Assembly: GCF_000701425.1 (NCBI RefSeq)
Contig: NZ_JNIW01000024.1
Coordinates: forward strand, 1 to 57,552
Direction: 5' to 3'
Length of the DNA: 57,552 bases
From: Deinococcus frigens DSM 12807
Lineage (GTDB): Bacteria; Deinococcota; Deinococci; Deinococcales; Deinococcaceae
The notes under the pieces are model-generated. The model was not told the DNA's origin, made no database searches, and saw only the letters and a list, made by a program, of their open reading frames with translations. Shown here piece by piece: positions 24,413 through 35,700 of the stretch; within the stretch, counting starts at the first letter, position 1; every line of letters starts with the position of its first letter. Made by a program: the position numbers and the translations under genes.

Positions 24413-25207
24413 ATGATCCGCAAAACCCGCGTCCTGTTCGCCACCCGTTTCGCGGAGATGGCCGAATACCGCGCCGAGGTCATCATCTGGATGCTGTCCG
24501 GCACGATCTCACTGGTGATGATGCTGGTGTGGATGGCGCAGGCGGCGGCGGCTCCCGGCGGGCAAATCGGCGGCTACGACGGCTCGCAGTTCGCCACCTA
24601 TTTTCTCAGCGTGTGGCTGGTGGGACAACTGCTGGTGGTGTGGGTGGGCTGGGAGCTGGATTTCATGATCCGGCAGGGGACGCTGTCGCCCAAGCTGCTG
24701 CGTCCGCTGGACCCGATGTGGCCAGAATACGCCGCCCACGTGGCCGAGCGCTTCGTGCGCATCGGGCCGATGCTGGTGCTGTTGGTGATCTTCGCGGCCC
24801 TGTCCGGCGCGTCGTTCACCCGCGATCTGTGGGCCTATCCGGTCACGCTGGGGCTGTGCATCCTGGGCTTCACCTGCCGCTTTCTCTACGAGTACACCCT
24901 GGGGCTGCTGGCTTTCTGGACGGAGAGCAGCACCAGTTTTTCCGAGGTGGCGTGGCTGCTGTACGCCGCGCTGGGCGGACTGTTCGCGCCGCTGGCGTTT
25001 TACCCGCAGTGGGTTCAGAACATCGCCGTGTGGACGCCGTTTCCGTACATGCTGGGCCTGCCCGCGCAGGTGCTGGCGGGCAAGGCCACGCTGAGTCAGG
25101 CAGGCTCCGGCGCGCTGATCCTGTTTGGCTGGGTCATTTTTTTCTGGTTCGTGCGGCTGCTGGTCTGGCGACTGGGGCTAAAGAAGTACGGGGCGGTGGG
25201 GGCGTGA
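24413..25207 (+). CDS. ABC-2 family permease (COG4587 type)
   Basis: 264-residue membrane protein with about six helices, e.g. VIIWMLSGTISLVMMLVWMA near 24-43 and SGALILFGWVIFFWFVRLLV near the C-terminus. The motif RQGTLSPKLLRPLDPMW between helices 2 and 3 is the conserved cytoplasmic segment of these permeases (also seen in the partner as RTGSMDFTLLKPLDAQ). It forms a heterodimeric channel with the next permease and is powered by the ATPase upstream. AGAGG lies upstream of the ATG. Confidence 0.88.
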   Translation: MIRKTRVLFATRFAEMAEYRAEVIIWMLSGTISLVMMLVWMAQAAAAPGGQIGGYDGSQFATYFLSVWLVGQLLVVWVGWELDFMIRQGTLSPKLLRPLDPMWPEYAAHVAERFVRIGPMLVLLVIFAALSGASFTRDLWAYPVTLGLCILGFTCRFLYEYTLGLLAFWTESSTSFSEVAWLLYAALGGLFAPLAFYPQWVQNIAVWTPFPYMLGLPAQVLAGKATLSQAGSGALILFGWVIFFWFVRLLVWRLGLKKYGAVGA

Positions 25208-25295
25208 AGGGGGTTGATATTAGGTGGTTAATGGTTGATGGAAAACCAGACCATCGACGTTCAGCCCTCAACCATCAGCGCGCCAAAGGCGCACT

Positions 25296-26081
25296 GTGAC
25301 CCGTTACCTGCGCCTGATCCGCATCTTCACCGGGGCCACCGTCTCGGCTCAACTGGAGTACCGGGCGAACTTTATCGGGGCGGTGCTGAGCAGTCTGGGG
25401 CAGGTGGGCGTGGCGTTGCTGGCGATTGGCGTGCTGTTCGGGCAGGGCAGCGATACGGTGGGCGGCTGGACCTTCCGCGAGGCGCTGCTGGTCACCGGCT
25501 TTTTCATCCTGACCGAGGGGTTCATCGCCGTGTTCGTGCAGCCCAACATGAGCCGCATCGCTGAGGCCATCCGCACCGGCAGCATGGATTTCACGCTGCT
25601 CAAGCCGCTGGACGCGCAGTTCAGCGTCAGCACCCGCTACCTGAACGTGCTGCGCGTCCCCGACATCCTGATCGGGCTGGGATTGATCGTGTACGCGGCC
25701 TCGGCGCTGACCGTCACCCTGGCGGGCGTGTTGATCGCCGCCGTGCTGTACCTCTCGGCGTTGACCATCGTGTACTGCATCTGGCTGGCGCTGTCCACCA
25801 CGGCCTTCTGGTTTGTCAAGACGCAGAACGTGGCCGAGCTGTTCAACGGCGTTTTCGGCGCGGCGCGCTTTCCGGTCACGGCTTTTCCGCTGCCCGTGCG
25901 TTTCGCGCTGACCTTCGTGGTCCCGGTTGCCCTGATCACCACCGTTCCCGCGCAGGCCATGACGGGGCGGCTGTCGCCCGCGCTGGCGCTGGCCTCGCCG
26001 CTGGTGGCGCTGGCCCTGTTCGCCGTGACCCGCTGGTTCTGGTTGCGGGCCGTTGCCAGCTATACCAGTGCCAGCAGTTGA
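25296..26081 (+). CDS. ABC-2 family permease (COG3694 type)
   Basis: 261 residues, about six transmembrane helices, with the shared permease segment RTGSMDFTLLKPLDAQ near 92-107 and an N-terminal amphipathic start before ANFIGAVLSSLGQVGVALLAIG. GTG is the start, weakly supported by AAAGG. The 88-base gap before it holds an imperfect inverted repeat (ATGGTTGATGG / TCAACCATCA). The stop overlaps the next gene's TTG by four bases, so the unknown protein downstream is part of the same operon. Confidence 0.88.
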   Translation: MTRYLRLIRIFTGATVSAQLEYRANFIGAVLSSLGQVGVALLAIGVLFGQGSDTVGGWTFREALLVTGFFILTEGFIAVFVQPNMSRIAEAIRTGSMDFTLLKPLDAQFSVSTRYLNVLRVPDILIGLGLIVYAASALTVTLAGVLIAAVLYLSALTIVYCIWLALSTTAFWFVKTQNVAELFNGVFGAARFPVTAFPLPVRFALTFVVPVALITTVPAQAMTGRLSPALALASPLVALALFAVTRWFWLRAVASYTSASS

Positions 26082-26785
26082 GTACGGACGAGAGGCTGGA
26101 ACGTTTGGGCGCGTCGCTATCACAGGAGGGTTTTGAACTTCGGGGGGAGGTGGACCTCTCCAGCCTCGCCGCTTTAGAAGCCTCCCTGCAAACTCAAAAT
26201 ATCGTTCTGGATGCTGAAACCCTGCGCCGAGTTGCCTGGGCCGCCCTTGACCAGTCACGCCCCCGCACGGTGAAGCTCACGCCCCAAGCCCGCGCCCGCC
26301 TGTCGCACCTGACCGACTTGCGCGACGTGTTCTCGCCCGCCGATGCCGAGCGGGTGGGCCGGGAGTTCGCGGGCGAGAAGTGGCTGGCCCCCGATCTGCT
26401 GGCCGCGCGCCCGTGGCTGATGTCTGGCACGCCCCCGAAGAAGGTGATCTCTGACGTGATGCACTCGCAGTGGTCCGGGCTGGTGGCGCTGCTGGGCGAA
26501 TTTGGTCCGTGGGTCTACGCGGCGAACGTGGCCGATTTGCAGATCCTGGGATGGCTGTACGGGGAACTGGTCCGGGCGGCCTCGCATGCTCAGGAAAATG
26601 GGGTGCTGAATGCGGCTTTGAGCCAGTCTGAATTTCCTTCTCTGCTCTCCCGTTTAGAGGCCACCGATTACCGCCAGCCCTCCGGTGTGGTGGCTGATCT
26701 GGCGGCGCTGGAATCCGCCTTCTGGGACGCGGCGCAGGCCCAGGCGCGGCGGGACCGGGAGGCGTGGCAGGCGCGGCGTGGGTAG
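26078..26785 (+). CDS. Hypothetical protein coupled to the ABC-2 exporter
   Basis: A 235-residue protein that I do not recognise. It starts at TTG 26078, overlapping the permease stop by four bases (TTGA). It is soluble, mostly helical in appearance, with no signal peptide, membrane segment or obvious catalytic motif. Notable patches are WVYAANVADLQILGWLYGEL near 147-166 and an Arg-rich C-terminus. Tight translational coupling to an exporter suggests a linked role, but the exporter's substrate is unknown too, so no function is assigned. Confidence 0.75.
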   Translation: MSTDERLERLGASLSQEGFELRGEVDLSSLAALEASLQTQNIVLDAETLRRVAWAALDQSRPRTVKLTPQARARLSHLTDLRDVFSPADAERVGREFAGEKWLAPDLLAARPWLMSGTPPKKVISDVMHSQWSGLVALLGEFGPWVYAANVADLQILGWLYGELVRAASHAQENGVLNAALSQSEFPSLLSRLEATDYRQPSGVVADLAALESAFWDAAQAQARRDREAWQARRG

Positions 26786-26858
26786 TCCAGCCCTGCCGAC
26801 GGGCGCGCGACTTTGCAAACTGGGCCTTTTCGCCGGTTCTTTCCTGGCCTCTGTGCGC

Positions 26859-26864
26859 TAGCCT
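26859..26864 (+). promoter_or_regulatory. Leaderless -10 box (TAGCCT) of the ABC-F gene
   Basis: TAGCCT is followed by seven bases and the GTG start at 26872, with no ribosome binding site. Confidence 0.65.
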
Positions 26865-26871
26865 CCTCCCC

Positions 26872-28998
26872 GTGTCCACGCTGTTAGCCGCCGCAAACCT
26901 GACCGTGTTCCACGCGGAGCGGGCGGCGCTGCGTGACGTGTCCCTCAGCGTTTCGAGCGGTGAACGCGTGGCGCTGCTGGGCCGCAACGGCGCGGGCAAG
27001 ACCACGCTGCTGCGCGTGCTAACGGGCGAAATTTTGCCCGAAGAGGGCACGGTCTGGCGCGCGGACGGCCTGCGCCTGGGCGTGCTGGAGCAACACCACG
27101 CACATCTGGCGGGCAAGACGGTACGCGCCCTGGTGGACGCCGCACATCCCTACCGCGAGATGGAAGCCGAGTTGCTGGCGCTGGAGGCCGATCTGGGCGA
27201 TCCGGCAGTCCTGGCCGCCTGGACCGACCTGAACGCCCGCCTGGAGGACGCCGAGGCCTACGCCTGGCCGTCACGCGTGGCCCGCGTGCTGGGCATGCTG
27301 GACCTGACCCGCTTCCTGGGCCGCGAGGCTGCCACGCTGTCCGGCGGCGAGCGCACCCGGCTGGCGCTGGCGCTGGCGCTGGCCCGCGAACCCGATTTGC
27401 TGCTGCTGGACGAACCCACAAACCATCTGGACATCCGCATGCGCGAGTGGCTGGAGGGCTGGCTGCGAAGCTTCCGGGGCGGCGTGATCCTGACCAGCCA
27501 TGACCGCGATTTTCTGGACGGGGTGGCCGGTTCCGCCTCCGGGCGCAGTCTGTGGCTGGAGGCGGGCGAGGCCACCGCGTATCCCGGCGGCTACACGCGG
27601 GCCAGGGCGCAGCGCGAGCTGGAAAGGCGTACCCGGGAACGCGCTGCGCGGCTCTCGGCGCAGGAGGGGCGGCGGCTGGTGGGCAGCGCGGAGAACCTGG
27701 ACCGCTGGGGCCGCCGCTCACGCGGTCTGAAAACCCGCGCCGAACGCCTGCCCAGCACCGAAGCGCCGCTGCCCGAACGCCAGCTCCGAATGCGTCTGCT
27801 GGCCGGCAGCGCCCGCGCCCCGCTGGTGGCCTGGGGCGAACACGTGTCCAAATCCTACGGCGGGCGGGGCGTCCTGTCCGGCGTGGCCTTCAAGCTGCGC
27901 CAGGGAGACCGCGTGGCTTTAATGGGCGCGAACGGCACCGGCAAGACCACCCTGATGAAACTGCTGTCGGGTGAGGAACACCCGGACCCGGTGGCCGCTC
28001 TGGGCGAGGCGATCCCCGCGCTGCGCGTGGCCAGCGGCGTGACGGTCGCCAGCCTGGACCAGACCTGGCACGGCCTGCTGCCCGGCGATCCGCTGCGCGC
28101 CCAGTTCGAGCGCCGCTTTGGCCAACAGGCCAACGCCCTGCTGGGCCGCGCGGGCTTCACGGAAGCCGACTGGCCCAAGACCCCGCGTCAGCTCTCCGGC
28201 GGTGAGCGGGCGCGGGCCGGGTTGGCGCTGGTGAGTGCGCTGCGGGCCGATCTGCTGCTGCTGGACGAGCCGACCAACCACCTGGACATCGAGGCGCTCG
28301 GCGCGCTGGAGGCCGCCGTCCACGCTTACGGCGGCGCAGTGGTGATCGTGACCCACGACCGCCGCTTTGCCCGCGAGGTGGCAAACCGCCTGTGGGTGAT
28401 CGAGGACGGCACGCTCCGCGAGGTGACCGGCTGGGGCCGCCGCGAGTACACGGACCCGGCCCGGCACCTCCAGGGCGATCCGCCGCCGCCGCCGCCGCGC
28501 CCCAGCGCCCGGCAGCGGCTGGTCCACATCGAAAACCAGTTGGCCGAGGTCTGCAGTGCGCTGGACTCCACCCCCGGCGGCCTCAGCGGGCGTGAGGAAG
28601 GGCGGCTGCGTGCCCAGGCGCATCAATTGCAGCAGCACCTGTACGAGCTGTACGCCGAGGCGTTTTCAGCGCCGCAATACGACATTCAGGTGCGCGAGCC
28701 GCCGCTGACGGTGCGTGCCCAGCGGCTGGGAGAGGCCGAGCTGGGCGGGGGCGGCATGTTCTGGGCCGCGCGGGACGAGATCTGCCCGCATCTGGCCTGG
28801 GATGGGACCGCGCTGCGCTGGAGCGCGACGCCGCCACAGTGGTACGGCGCGGCGCTGCTGGGCGGCACGCTGCGGATTCTCTTCGAGCGCTGGAACGTGG
28901 GCCGGGTGCAACTGGGGGGCGGCGGCCCCAGCCTGACCCGGCGGCAGTACTTTGAGCGGCTGGGAGTGATCCGGGCCGCTGCGTCCTCACCGCCGTAA
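26872..28998 (+). CDS. ABC-F family ATPase with extra C-terminal region
   Basis: Soluble twin-ATPase, 708 residues, without membrane segments. Domain 1 has Walker A GRNGAGKTT near 37, LSGGERTRLALA, LLLLDEPTNHLD near 178. Domain 2 has GANGTGKTT near 353, LSGGERARAGLA, LLLLDEPTNHLD near 463. ABC-F proteins act on the ribosome as translation factors or antibiotic-protection factors. After a proline run near 536 comes a helical hairpin-like stretch (RLVHIENQLAEVCSALD) and then about 105 residues (603-708) rich in W and G that I cannot assign. The frame is open upstream to 26764; GTG 26872 is chosen from the leaderless -10 box and the normal ABC-F N-terminus. Confidence 0.88.
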   Translation: MSTLLAAANLTVFHAERAALRDVSLSVSSGERVALLGRNGAGKTTLLRVLTGEILPEEGTVWRADGLRLGVLEQHHAHLAGKTVRALVDAAHPYREMEAELLALEADLGDPAVLAAWTDLNARLEDAEAYAWPSRVARVLGMLDLTRFLGREAATLSGGERTRLALALALAREPDLLLLDEPTNHLDIRMREWLEGWLRSFRGGVILTSHDRDFLDGVAGSASGRSLWLEAGEATAYPGGYTRARAQRELERRTRERAARLSAQEGRRLVGSAENLDRWGRRSRGLKTRAERLPSTEAPLPERQLRMRLLAGSARAPLVAWGEHVSKSYGGRGVLSGVAFKLRQGDRVALMGANGTGKTTLMKLLSGEEHPDPVAALGEAIPALRVASGVTVASLDQTWHGLLPGDPLRAQFERRFGQQANALLGRAGFTEADWPKTPRQLSGGERARAGLALVSALRADLLLLDEPTNHLDIEALGALEAAVHAYGGAVVIVTHDRRFAREVANRLWVIEDGTLREVTGWGRREYTDPARHLQGDPPPPPPRPSARQRLVHIENQLAEVCSALDSTPGGLSGREEGRLRAQAHQLQQHLYELYAEAFSAPQYDIQVREPPLTVRAQRLGEAELGGGGMFWAARDEICPHLAWDGTALRWSATPPQWYGAALLGGTLRILFERWNVGRVQLGGGGPSLTRRQYFERLGVIRAAASSPP

Positions 28999-29021
28999 CC
29001 CCACGGTCAGGCCCCGCCCGC

Positions 29022-29027
29022 TATACT
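29022..29027 (+). promoter_or_regulatory. Leaderless -10 box (TATACT) of the small gene at 29035
   Basis: TATACT is followed by seven bases and ATG 29035; near-consensus -10 with no Shine-Dalgarno sequence. Confidence 0.7.
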
Positions 29028-29034
29028 TCCGCGC

Positions 29035-29490
<456 letters not shown>

Positions 29491-29507
29491 CCTCAGCAAT
29501 TCAGACC

Positions 29508-29539
29508 GGGCCGCCGATGTTGGGCGGCCCTTGTTTTTT
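29508..29539 (+). terminator. Terminator after the gene at 29035
   Basis: GGGCCGCC and GGCGGCCC form a perfect 8-bp stem with a 7-base loop, followed by TTGTTTTTT. Confidence 0.9.
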
Positions 29540-29710
29540 GGGCGATACGGGTTCGGTTCGTAATGCGCTCAAACCGGGACCGCGCCGCCTCGTCCACTCC
29601 ACGTCCGGAACCCGCTGTTCTGCCTCTCGCTCCATTCGGATTTCCAGGTGTTTTCAATACCTTTCAGTCGGAGTCCGTAAAAGACCTGAAGGAGAGGGCG
29701 ACAAAAGGCC

Positions 29711-32700
29711 CTACCGTCCCCCGATCCGGTACGTCACCCCGAATCTGATCCGGGTACTGACATCGCCGTTCTGCACGCCGATGCTGAGGTTGGTGCGCGG
29801 GTTGATGTTGTATCCGGCGCTGAAGCTGGGGCGCAGGCTGCCCAGGTCCAGCCCCGTCAGCGGCGTGCTGACCCGGAAGGTAAAGCGGTTATCCGGGGTG
29901 CTGTAGGTGGCGTCCAGCAGGCCCTTGCCCGCCAGATCTACCTGGTATTGCAGGTACAGGTCACGGGTCAGGTACGACCCCAGGGTCAGGGTCGCGCTCA
30001 GGGTGCCGTCCTCTCCGGCCAGTCGGGGCGACAGGCGAAAGACGTCCAGGCCGAAGGCTTTGGCCAGGGTGCGCTCCAGTTCGCCCAGTACGAGGACATT
30101 CAGGGCGGTCTGCACGGCGCTGGCCCCCAGCGCCCCCAGGTTGCCGGGCAGCGCGGTCAGGTTGGGGACGCCGGTGGCGACCAGCGCGTACAGTTCCGGC
30201 TCGGTGTAGCTCTGGCCGGTATCGGGATCGTTGCAGGCCGCGCTCTCGGAGGTGCAGCGCAGGGTGGTGTTCAGGTCCAGCGCCGCCTGACCGCCTTCGC
30301 GGGTCACGAACTCGCCGCTCAGGTTGAGGGTGACGGGCACGCGCACGCCGGTGGTCACGGCCTGCACCTGCCCCGAGGCCGTGATGTCGAAGGCGGGCAG
30401 CAGACCGTCTCCGTTAAAGGTCACGCTGCTGTTGCCCAGCGCGAACTCGTTCTCGCGCAGGTAGATAAAGCCGCGCTCAGAGCGGATGATGCCGGTGATG
30501 CGGGGCCGCGCGCCGCTACCTGCCAGAGTCAGGCCCGCCGTGCTGAACTCGGCGCGGGCCAGGCTCTCGTCCACACGGACGCCGCCGGAGGCGCGGATGG
30601 GAATGTCCTCAAAGACCACCCGCTCCAGGAAGGGGCGCGCGGGCCGCAGGGCAGTCTCACCCGCCTGCGCCGTCGGGGCCGGGAAGGTGGAATAGACCTC
30701 GGGCAGCGGGCTGACATAGTTGTCGGTGGTGCGGCCCGTGCCGGTCGGCACGCCGCTTACCGATTGTCCGTTGGTCTTGCCCGGCGTGGGAATGGCGGAC
30801 CCAGCGTCGGCGCGGCCCAGCGTCAGCCGCAGGAAGTTGGCCGCGCCGCTGACGCGGATCAGGGTGCCGTCGTCCACCGCGCGCAGGTCCGCGTTCACGG
30901 CGCTCTCGCGGGCAGAGATCACCGACAGCGGCAGATTGTAATTGCGGGCGGCCAGCGTCAGGTCGATTCTGGGCGAGACTCTGCCGGTCAGCCGCAGATT
31001 GCCTGCCCCGGTGGTCGCGCCGGTGCTGCGGCTCTGGGCGTCCACCGTGAAGCCCTCGCCGTCCTGGGTCAGGACCACACTGCTGCCGGGCAGCGCCCCC
31101 AGACCCTGCGGAGCCAGCAGGCCGCTGAAGCTGACCCGTGTGCCGCTCAGTTTGCCCAGCGTGAGCTGCCCGCGCACGTCCAGCGTGCCGTTGGCCCCCA
31201 GCGCGCCGCCGGTCAGCAGTGTGCCGCCCGCCGTGAACGCACCGCTGTCGGGCAGATCGCCCGTGAAGTTGGGGACCTCCAGACTCAGGCCCGCCACGCT
31301 GCCGCTGACGTTTTGCACGCGCAGCATGCCGCGCGGACGGTCATACGTTCCTCCTGCGCCCAGCGTCAGGCTGCCGCGCAGGCTGGGGTCCAGCTCGGCC
31401 AGACCGGGGATCAGGCGCAGCACCGGGGTAAAGGTGGTGTTGGTGAAGCGGGCACTGAGGTCCACCAGTTGCCGGGTGTACTGTCCGCGCACGTCCCAGG
31501 TGCCCGCGCCGCTCAGTTGCACGTTCACGCCGCGCAGTTCCCCCGCCGCGTATTCCAGCGTGCCGCTGCCGGTCAGGGTCTCGGTGGAGGCGGCCTCGCC
31601 CGCGCCGCCGGTCATGCTGGTGGCGCTGACCCGGATGCGCTCGGCCACCACGCTGGCGCTGCCAGAAAGTGGATCGGCCAGCGGGAAGCGGAAGCGGGCC
31701 ACGCCGGTCACGACGCCCTCGCCGGGAGCCGCCCCGGTAAAGGCCGCCACCAGCGCGCCCACCGGCAGCGCCCGCAGGTTGCCCTGGCCAAAGACCTCGC
31801 CGCCCCTCGCTCCAGTGGTACTCAGGTCTCCAGTGGTACTCAAGTCTCCAGTGGTACTCAGGCCCGCCGTGAAATCCGACTGGCCCAGAAAGCCGCGAAT
31901 GCGCCAGCTCCCACCCACCAGTGTGCCTTCCAGGCGGGCGGGCAGCGTCCGGGGACCCACCCTCAGGCCCGCCGAGCGCACGACGAAGGTGCCGCCGCCA
32001 TCCTGGAAGTTGGCGTTGCCGCTGAGCCGTCCCGAGAGGTCGGGGGCGATCTTCAGGTTGCCGACCTCCAGATCGTCCAGCACGGCGCGCACGCTGTAGC
32101 CCTCGCCGGTGGGTTGCAGCGCCAGCGCGCTCAGTGGAGTCTGGGGCAGCAGATCGGCGATGCCGCCGGAGGCGTTCAGGCTGACTCCACCCACCTCGTT
32201 GCGGGCGCTCAGGGTGGCCCCGAAACTCTGGCCCTTCAGGGCCACCTCGCCGTCCACGGTCAGGTTTTGCCCGGCCACCTCTAGCGGGTAGGTCCTGATC
32301 CCCAGCAGCCCGGTCAGGCCGCCGCTGTCCAGGCCGACGTTCACGTCCAGCGTTCCGCCCTGCTGTTGCAGGCGTCCGGTCAGGCGTCCGGTCCAATTCT
32401 GCTCGCCCTGCAAGGCGCTGAGTTGCAGCGTCCCGGAAGGCAGGGTGATCCGCGCCGCCACCGTGGGCCGCCCCCCGCGCAGGGTCACGCTGGCGCTGGC
32501 GTCACCGGACAGTTGCAGCCCCAGGTAAGGAATCTCGGCGGGCGAGGTGAAATCCGTGACCTTCAGGGTCACCTGCCCGTTCTGCGCGTCGGTGTTCAGC
32601 GTGCCGCTGGCGGTCAGCACCCCGTTCAGGTTGGGGATGCCCAGCCGGGCCAGTTGCAGCCCCGGCAACTCGGTCTGGAGCTGGCCGCCCCTGAAGCTGA

Positions 32701-35700
32701 GGCTGCCGTCGCGTTCGCCGTCGCTGACGCGCAGGTCGGCCCCCTCCAGCGTGGCGGTGCCGCTTGCCCGCCACTCGCCCCGGCGCACGCTGAGCAGCAC
32801 CTGCGGATCGGCCAGTGGGCCGCTGGGGGTCACGCTCAGGCTCAGCTCGGGGCGGGTCAGGCTGGCGGCTCCACTCCAGCGCCACTGGCCTGTGCTGTCC
32901 GGACTAAAGCCCACCGCGCCATTCGCCGTCGCGCCGGGGCCGTCCACCAGCCGCACCTGCACGCCGGTCTGCGCCGCCACGATGCGCGCCCCCGCCCCCA
33001 GCAGCCCCGCCGTGCCCTGCGCCAGCGGGTGCGCCAGCGGCCCGGACACGCTCAGCACGGCGGGGGCCGTCAGCACGTCGCCGCTGCCGCCCAGCCCAGT
33101 GCCGCCCAGCCCAGTGCTGCCCAGGGATGGCCCGCCGGTCACGCGTACGCCGCCGTGCCAGCCGCTAAAAGGATCGGCCCGCAGATCCACCGCCGCCGCC
33201 AGTTTCTGCGGTCCATTCAGATTGCCCACCAGGGAGAGGGACCCGGCGCGGGACTTGGCCTTCAACTTGCCGCTGAGCGTCCCGCTGGCCATCAGATCGA
33301 GGTCTGCGCTGCCGTCCAGTCCCGCCGTGCCGCTGACGCGAATGGCGCTGCCCGCCGCGTCCAGGCGCAGGCCGCCCAGCGTCGCCTTCCCACCGTCCAG
33401 CGTCGCCACCGTCTGACCGCCCTGACTCAGCGTTCCGGTCAACGCATTTAGAGTGCCGCCCAGCCGGCCCGTCGTGTCTGCCAGCGTCACCCCGTAGGCC
33501 GAGGCACCCCGCGAGGTCACGGTGGCCGCGAGGGTGGGGGCGCTCAGGTTTCCGGCCAGCGTCGCGGCGACGCTCAGTTGCCCGGTGCCGCTCACCAGCG
33601 GCAAGGGCGTCAGGTTCAGATTTCCGGCCAGGGTGGGGATGAAGCCCGGCCCCTGCTGAAGCGTGACCGTGCCGCCGCCCAACTCATTGCCGTCCAGCAC
33701 GTAATTGCCACGCCCATCGGCGTTCAGCGTGAGGGGTTCATTCAGCCCGGTCAGCGTCGCCTGAACCGTCCCGGCAAGCTGGGGCCAGACGCCGTGCAAG
33801 TCCACCTTGGCCGTGTTGCCGCCGCTCTGAACGGTGCCGTATAGCCTGGCGCGCACCGTGCCTGCCTCCAGATTCAGGTCCCGCGCGTCGGCGTAGAGGG
33901 TGCCGCCCGCCGCGCCCAGCAGATTCACGCGGACCACGGCGTGGGGATCCCGCACCCGCCCGGACAGGGTGGCCAGCGCATCGAGGGCGCTGGTCCTGGC
34001 CGTGACCGAGCCTTCCAGCGTCGGATCGCCCACCGCGCCGCGCAGGGTCAGGTCCGCGCCCACGCTGCCGCCGCCCAGCGCTGAGATCTTCAGGGCCGGG
34101 CTGTTCAGGAAAGAGGTTCCCAGACCACGCACGGTCACGCGCACGCCGCCGGGCAACTGGCCCTCGGCCTTCAGGACGCCGCCGCGCAGGCTGCCGCTCA
34201 GTGCGGTGCTCAGTTCATCGGCCCCGCCCGCCTTCCAGCGGTAGCTCGCGTTGCCGTACAGGCTAAACGGCCCGGTCTGTTCCTGCTGGCCCTTCAAGGC
34301 CAGGTTCTGCACGCTCACGAGCTGGGGTCCGTCTGCTAGCGTTCCCGCCGCCTCCACCCGTCCTGCAAAGGTCAGGGCATCCACATCCAGCCCGCGCGGC
34401 AGTAGGCGGGCGATCCGCAGGGTGTCGGCTTTGAGGCTGGCCGTGAAGCGCCCGCCCTCCAGCGTGCCGCCGCCCGCCACCTTCGGCCCGTTCAGGCGCA
34501 CGCTCAGGTCCCCGGCGCGGTAGGAGGCCCCCAGCTCGCCGCTCAGCTCATTGCCGCTGTCCTGCAACTGTCCGGCGAAGGCTGCTTCGGGGGCGTTCCA
34601 CGACGGGCCACCCACATTCACGGTTCCGCTGACGCGCAGTTGTTCGGGGCGGCCCCACAGCGCCCCCACATCGAAGGCCAGCAGCTCCAGCGTGCCGCCC
34701 GGCCTGAAGGCCAGATCGGCGGGCAGGCTGCCGGTCACCCGGGCCTGGGTTTTGCCGGTGCCCACCAGCGCGGCCACCTTCAAAGCTCCATCGCCGTCCA
34801 GCACGGCGTCCAGCGGTCCGCCAGGAATGTCTCCCACCGCGCGCAGGGTGCCGCTCCAGCCAGTGCGGGCATTCCAGCCGGGATGGCCGTTCAGGCGCAC
34901 GTTGATGGGCGTGTCGGGACTTCCTCCGAGATAGCCAGCGTTGACGGTCAGCGCGGCATTGGACAGGCCGCCCAGCGCGTTCGTTCCCACTTGGCCGCGC
35001 AGGGTTCCGGCCAGTGTCTCGCCGCCTAGGCCCAACTTCCAGTCCTGGCCCAGCAGGCGGGCAGTCAGGCGCGTACCGGTGGCCTGAAGTCCGGCGACGC
35101 CCCCTGTCAGCACGCCCTGCACATTCACGTCGGGCTTGCTGTACGTGCCGGTGATCTGCGCGGTGTAGGTGCCCGGCAGCAGATCGGTCACGTTGGCCCT
35201 GGCGCTCAGCTTCAGGGTGGGGAAGACGGGTCCGCTGGCGCGCACGGTTCCCTGCGGCAGGGTGGCGGTGGCCCCCCGCAGGCGCAGCACGCCGCCCGCG
35301 AAGGAGGCCGGAGCCGCGAACTTCACGCCCGCCACCGTTCCAGCCGTGTCCAGCCGCAGATCGGCCAGCGTGCCGTCCACCGTTGCCGTCAGGTGGCCCG
35401 CCGTGTCGGAGAGCAGTAGCGGCCCCAGATCGGGAACGCTAACGCTGCCCGCCGCCTGCCAGGCCGCCAGCCCGCTTCCCGCGCCCCGATTGACCGCCAG
35501 ATTCAGCGCCGCGCCCGCCACCGTGCCGCCCAGTTGCACGCGGGCCGCGCCGTTCGTGAGTCCCGTGGCCGTCGCCGTGATGTCCACCGCCCGCCCGGCA
35601 TACTGCCCCGCCGCCCGCAGGGTCAGCGTGTCCTGTGCGCTGCCCCGCAACGTCGCCTTCAGACCGTCCAGTGCCCTCAGACCGTCCAGCGTCAGTGCGG

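Noticed and set aside
29948..32284. 778-codon plus-strand frame inside the TamB-like gene
   Set aside because: Gln/Gly/Ala/His-rich shadow typical of the strand opposite to a Gly/Thr-rich beta protein.
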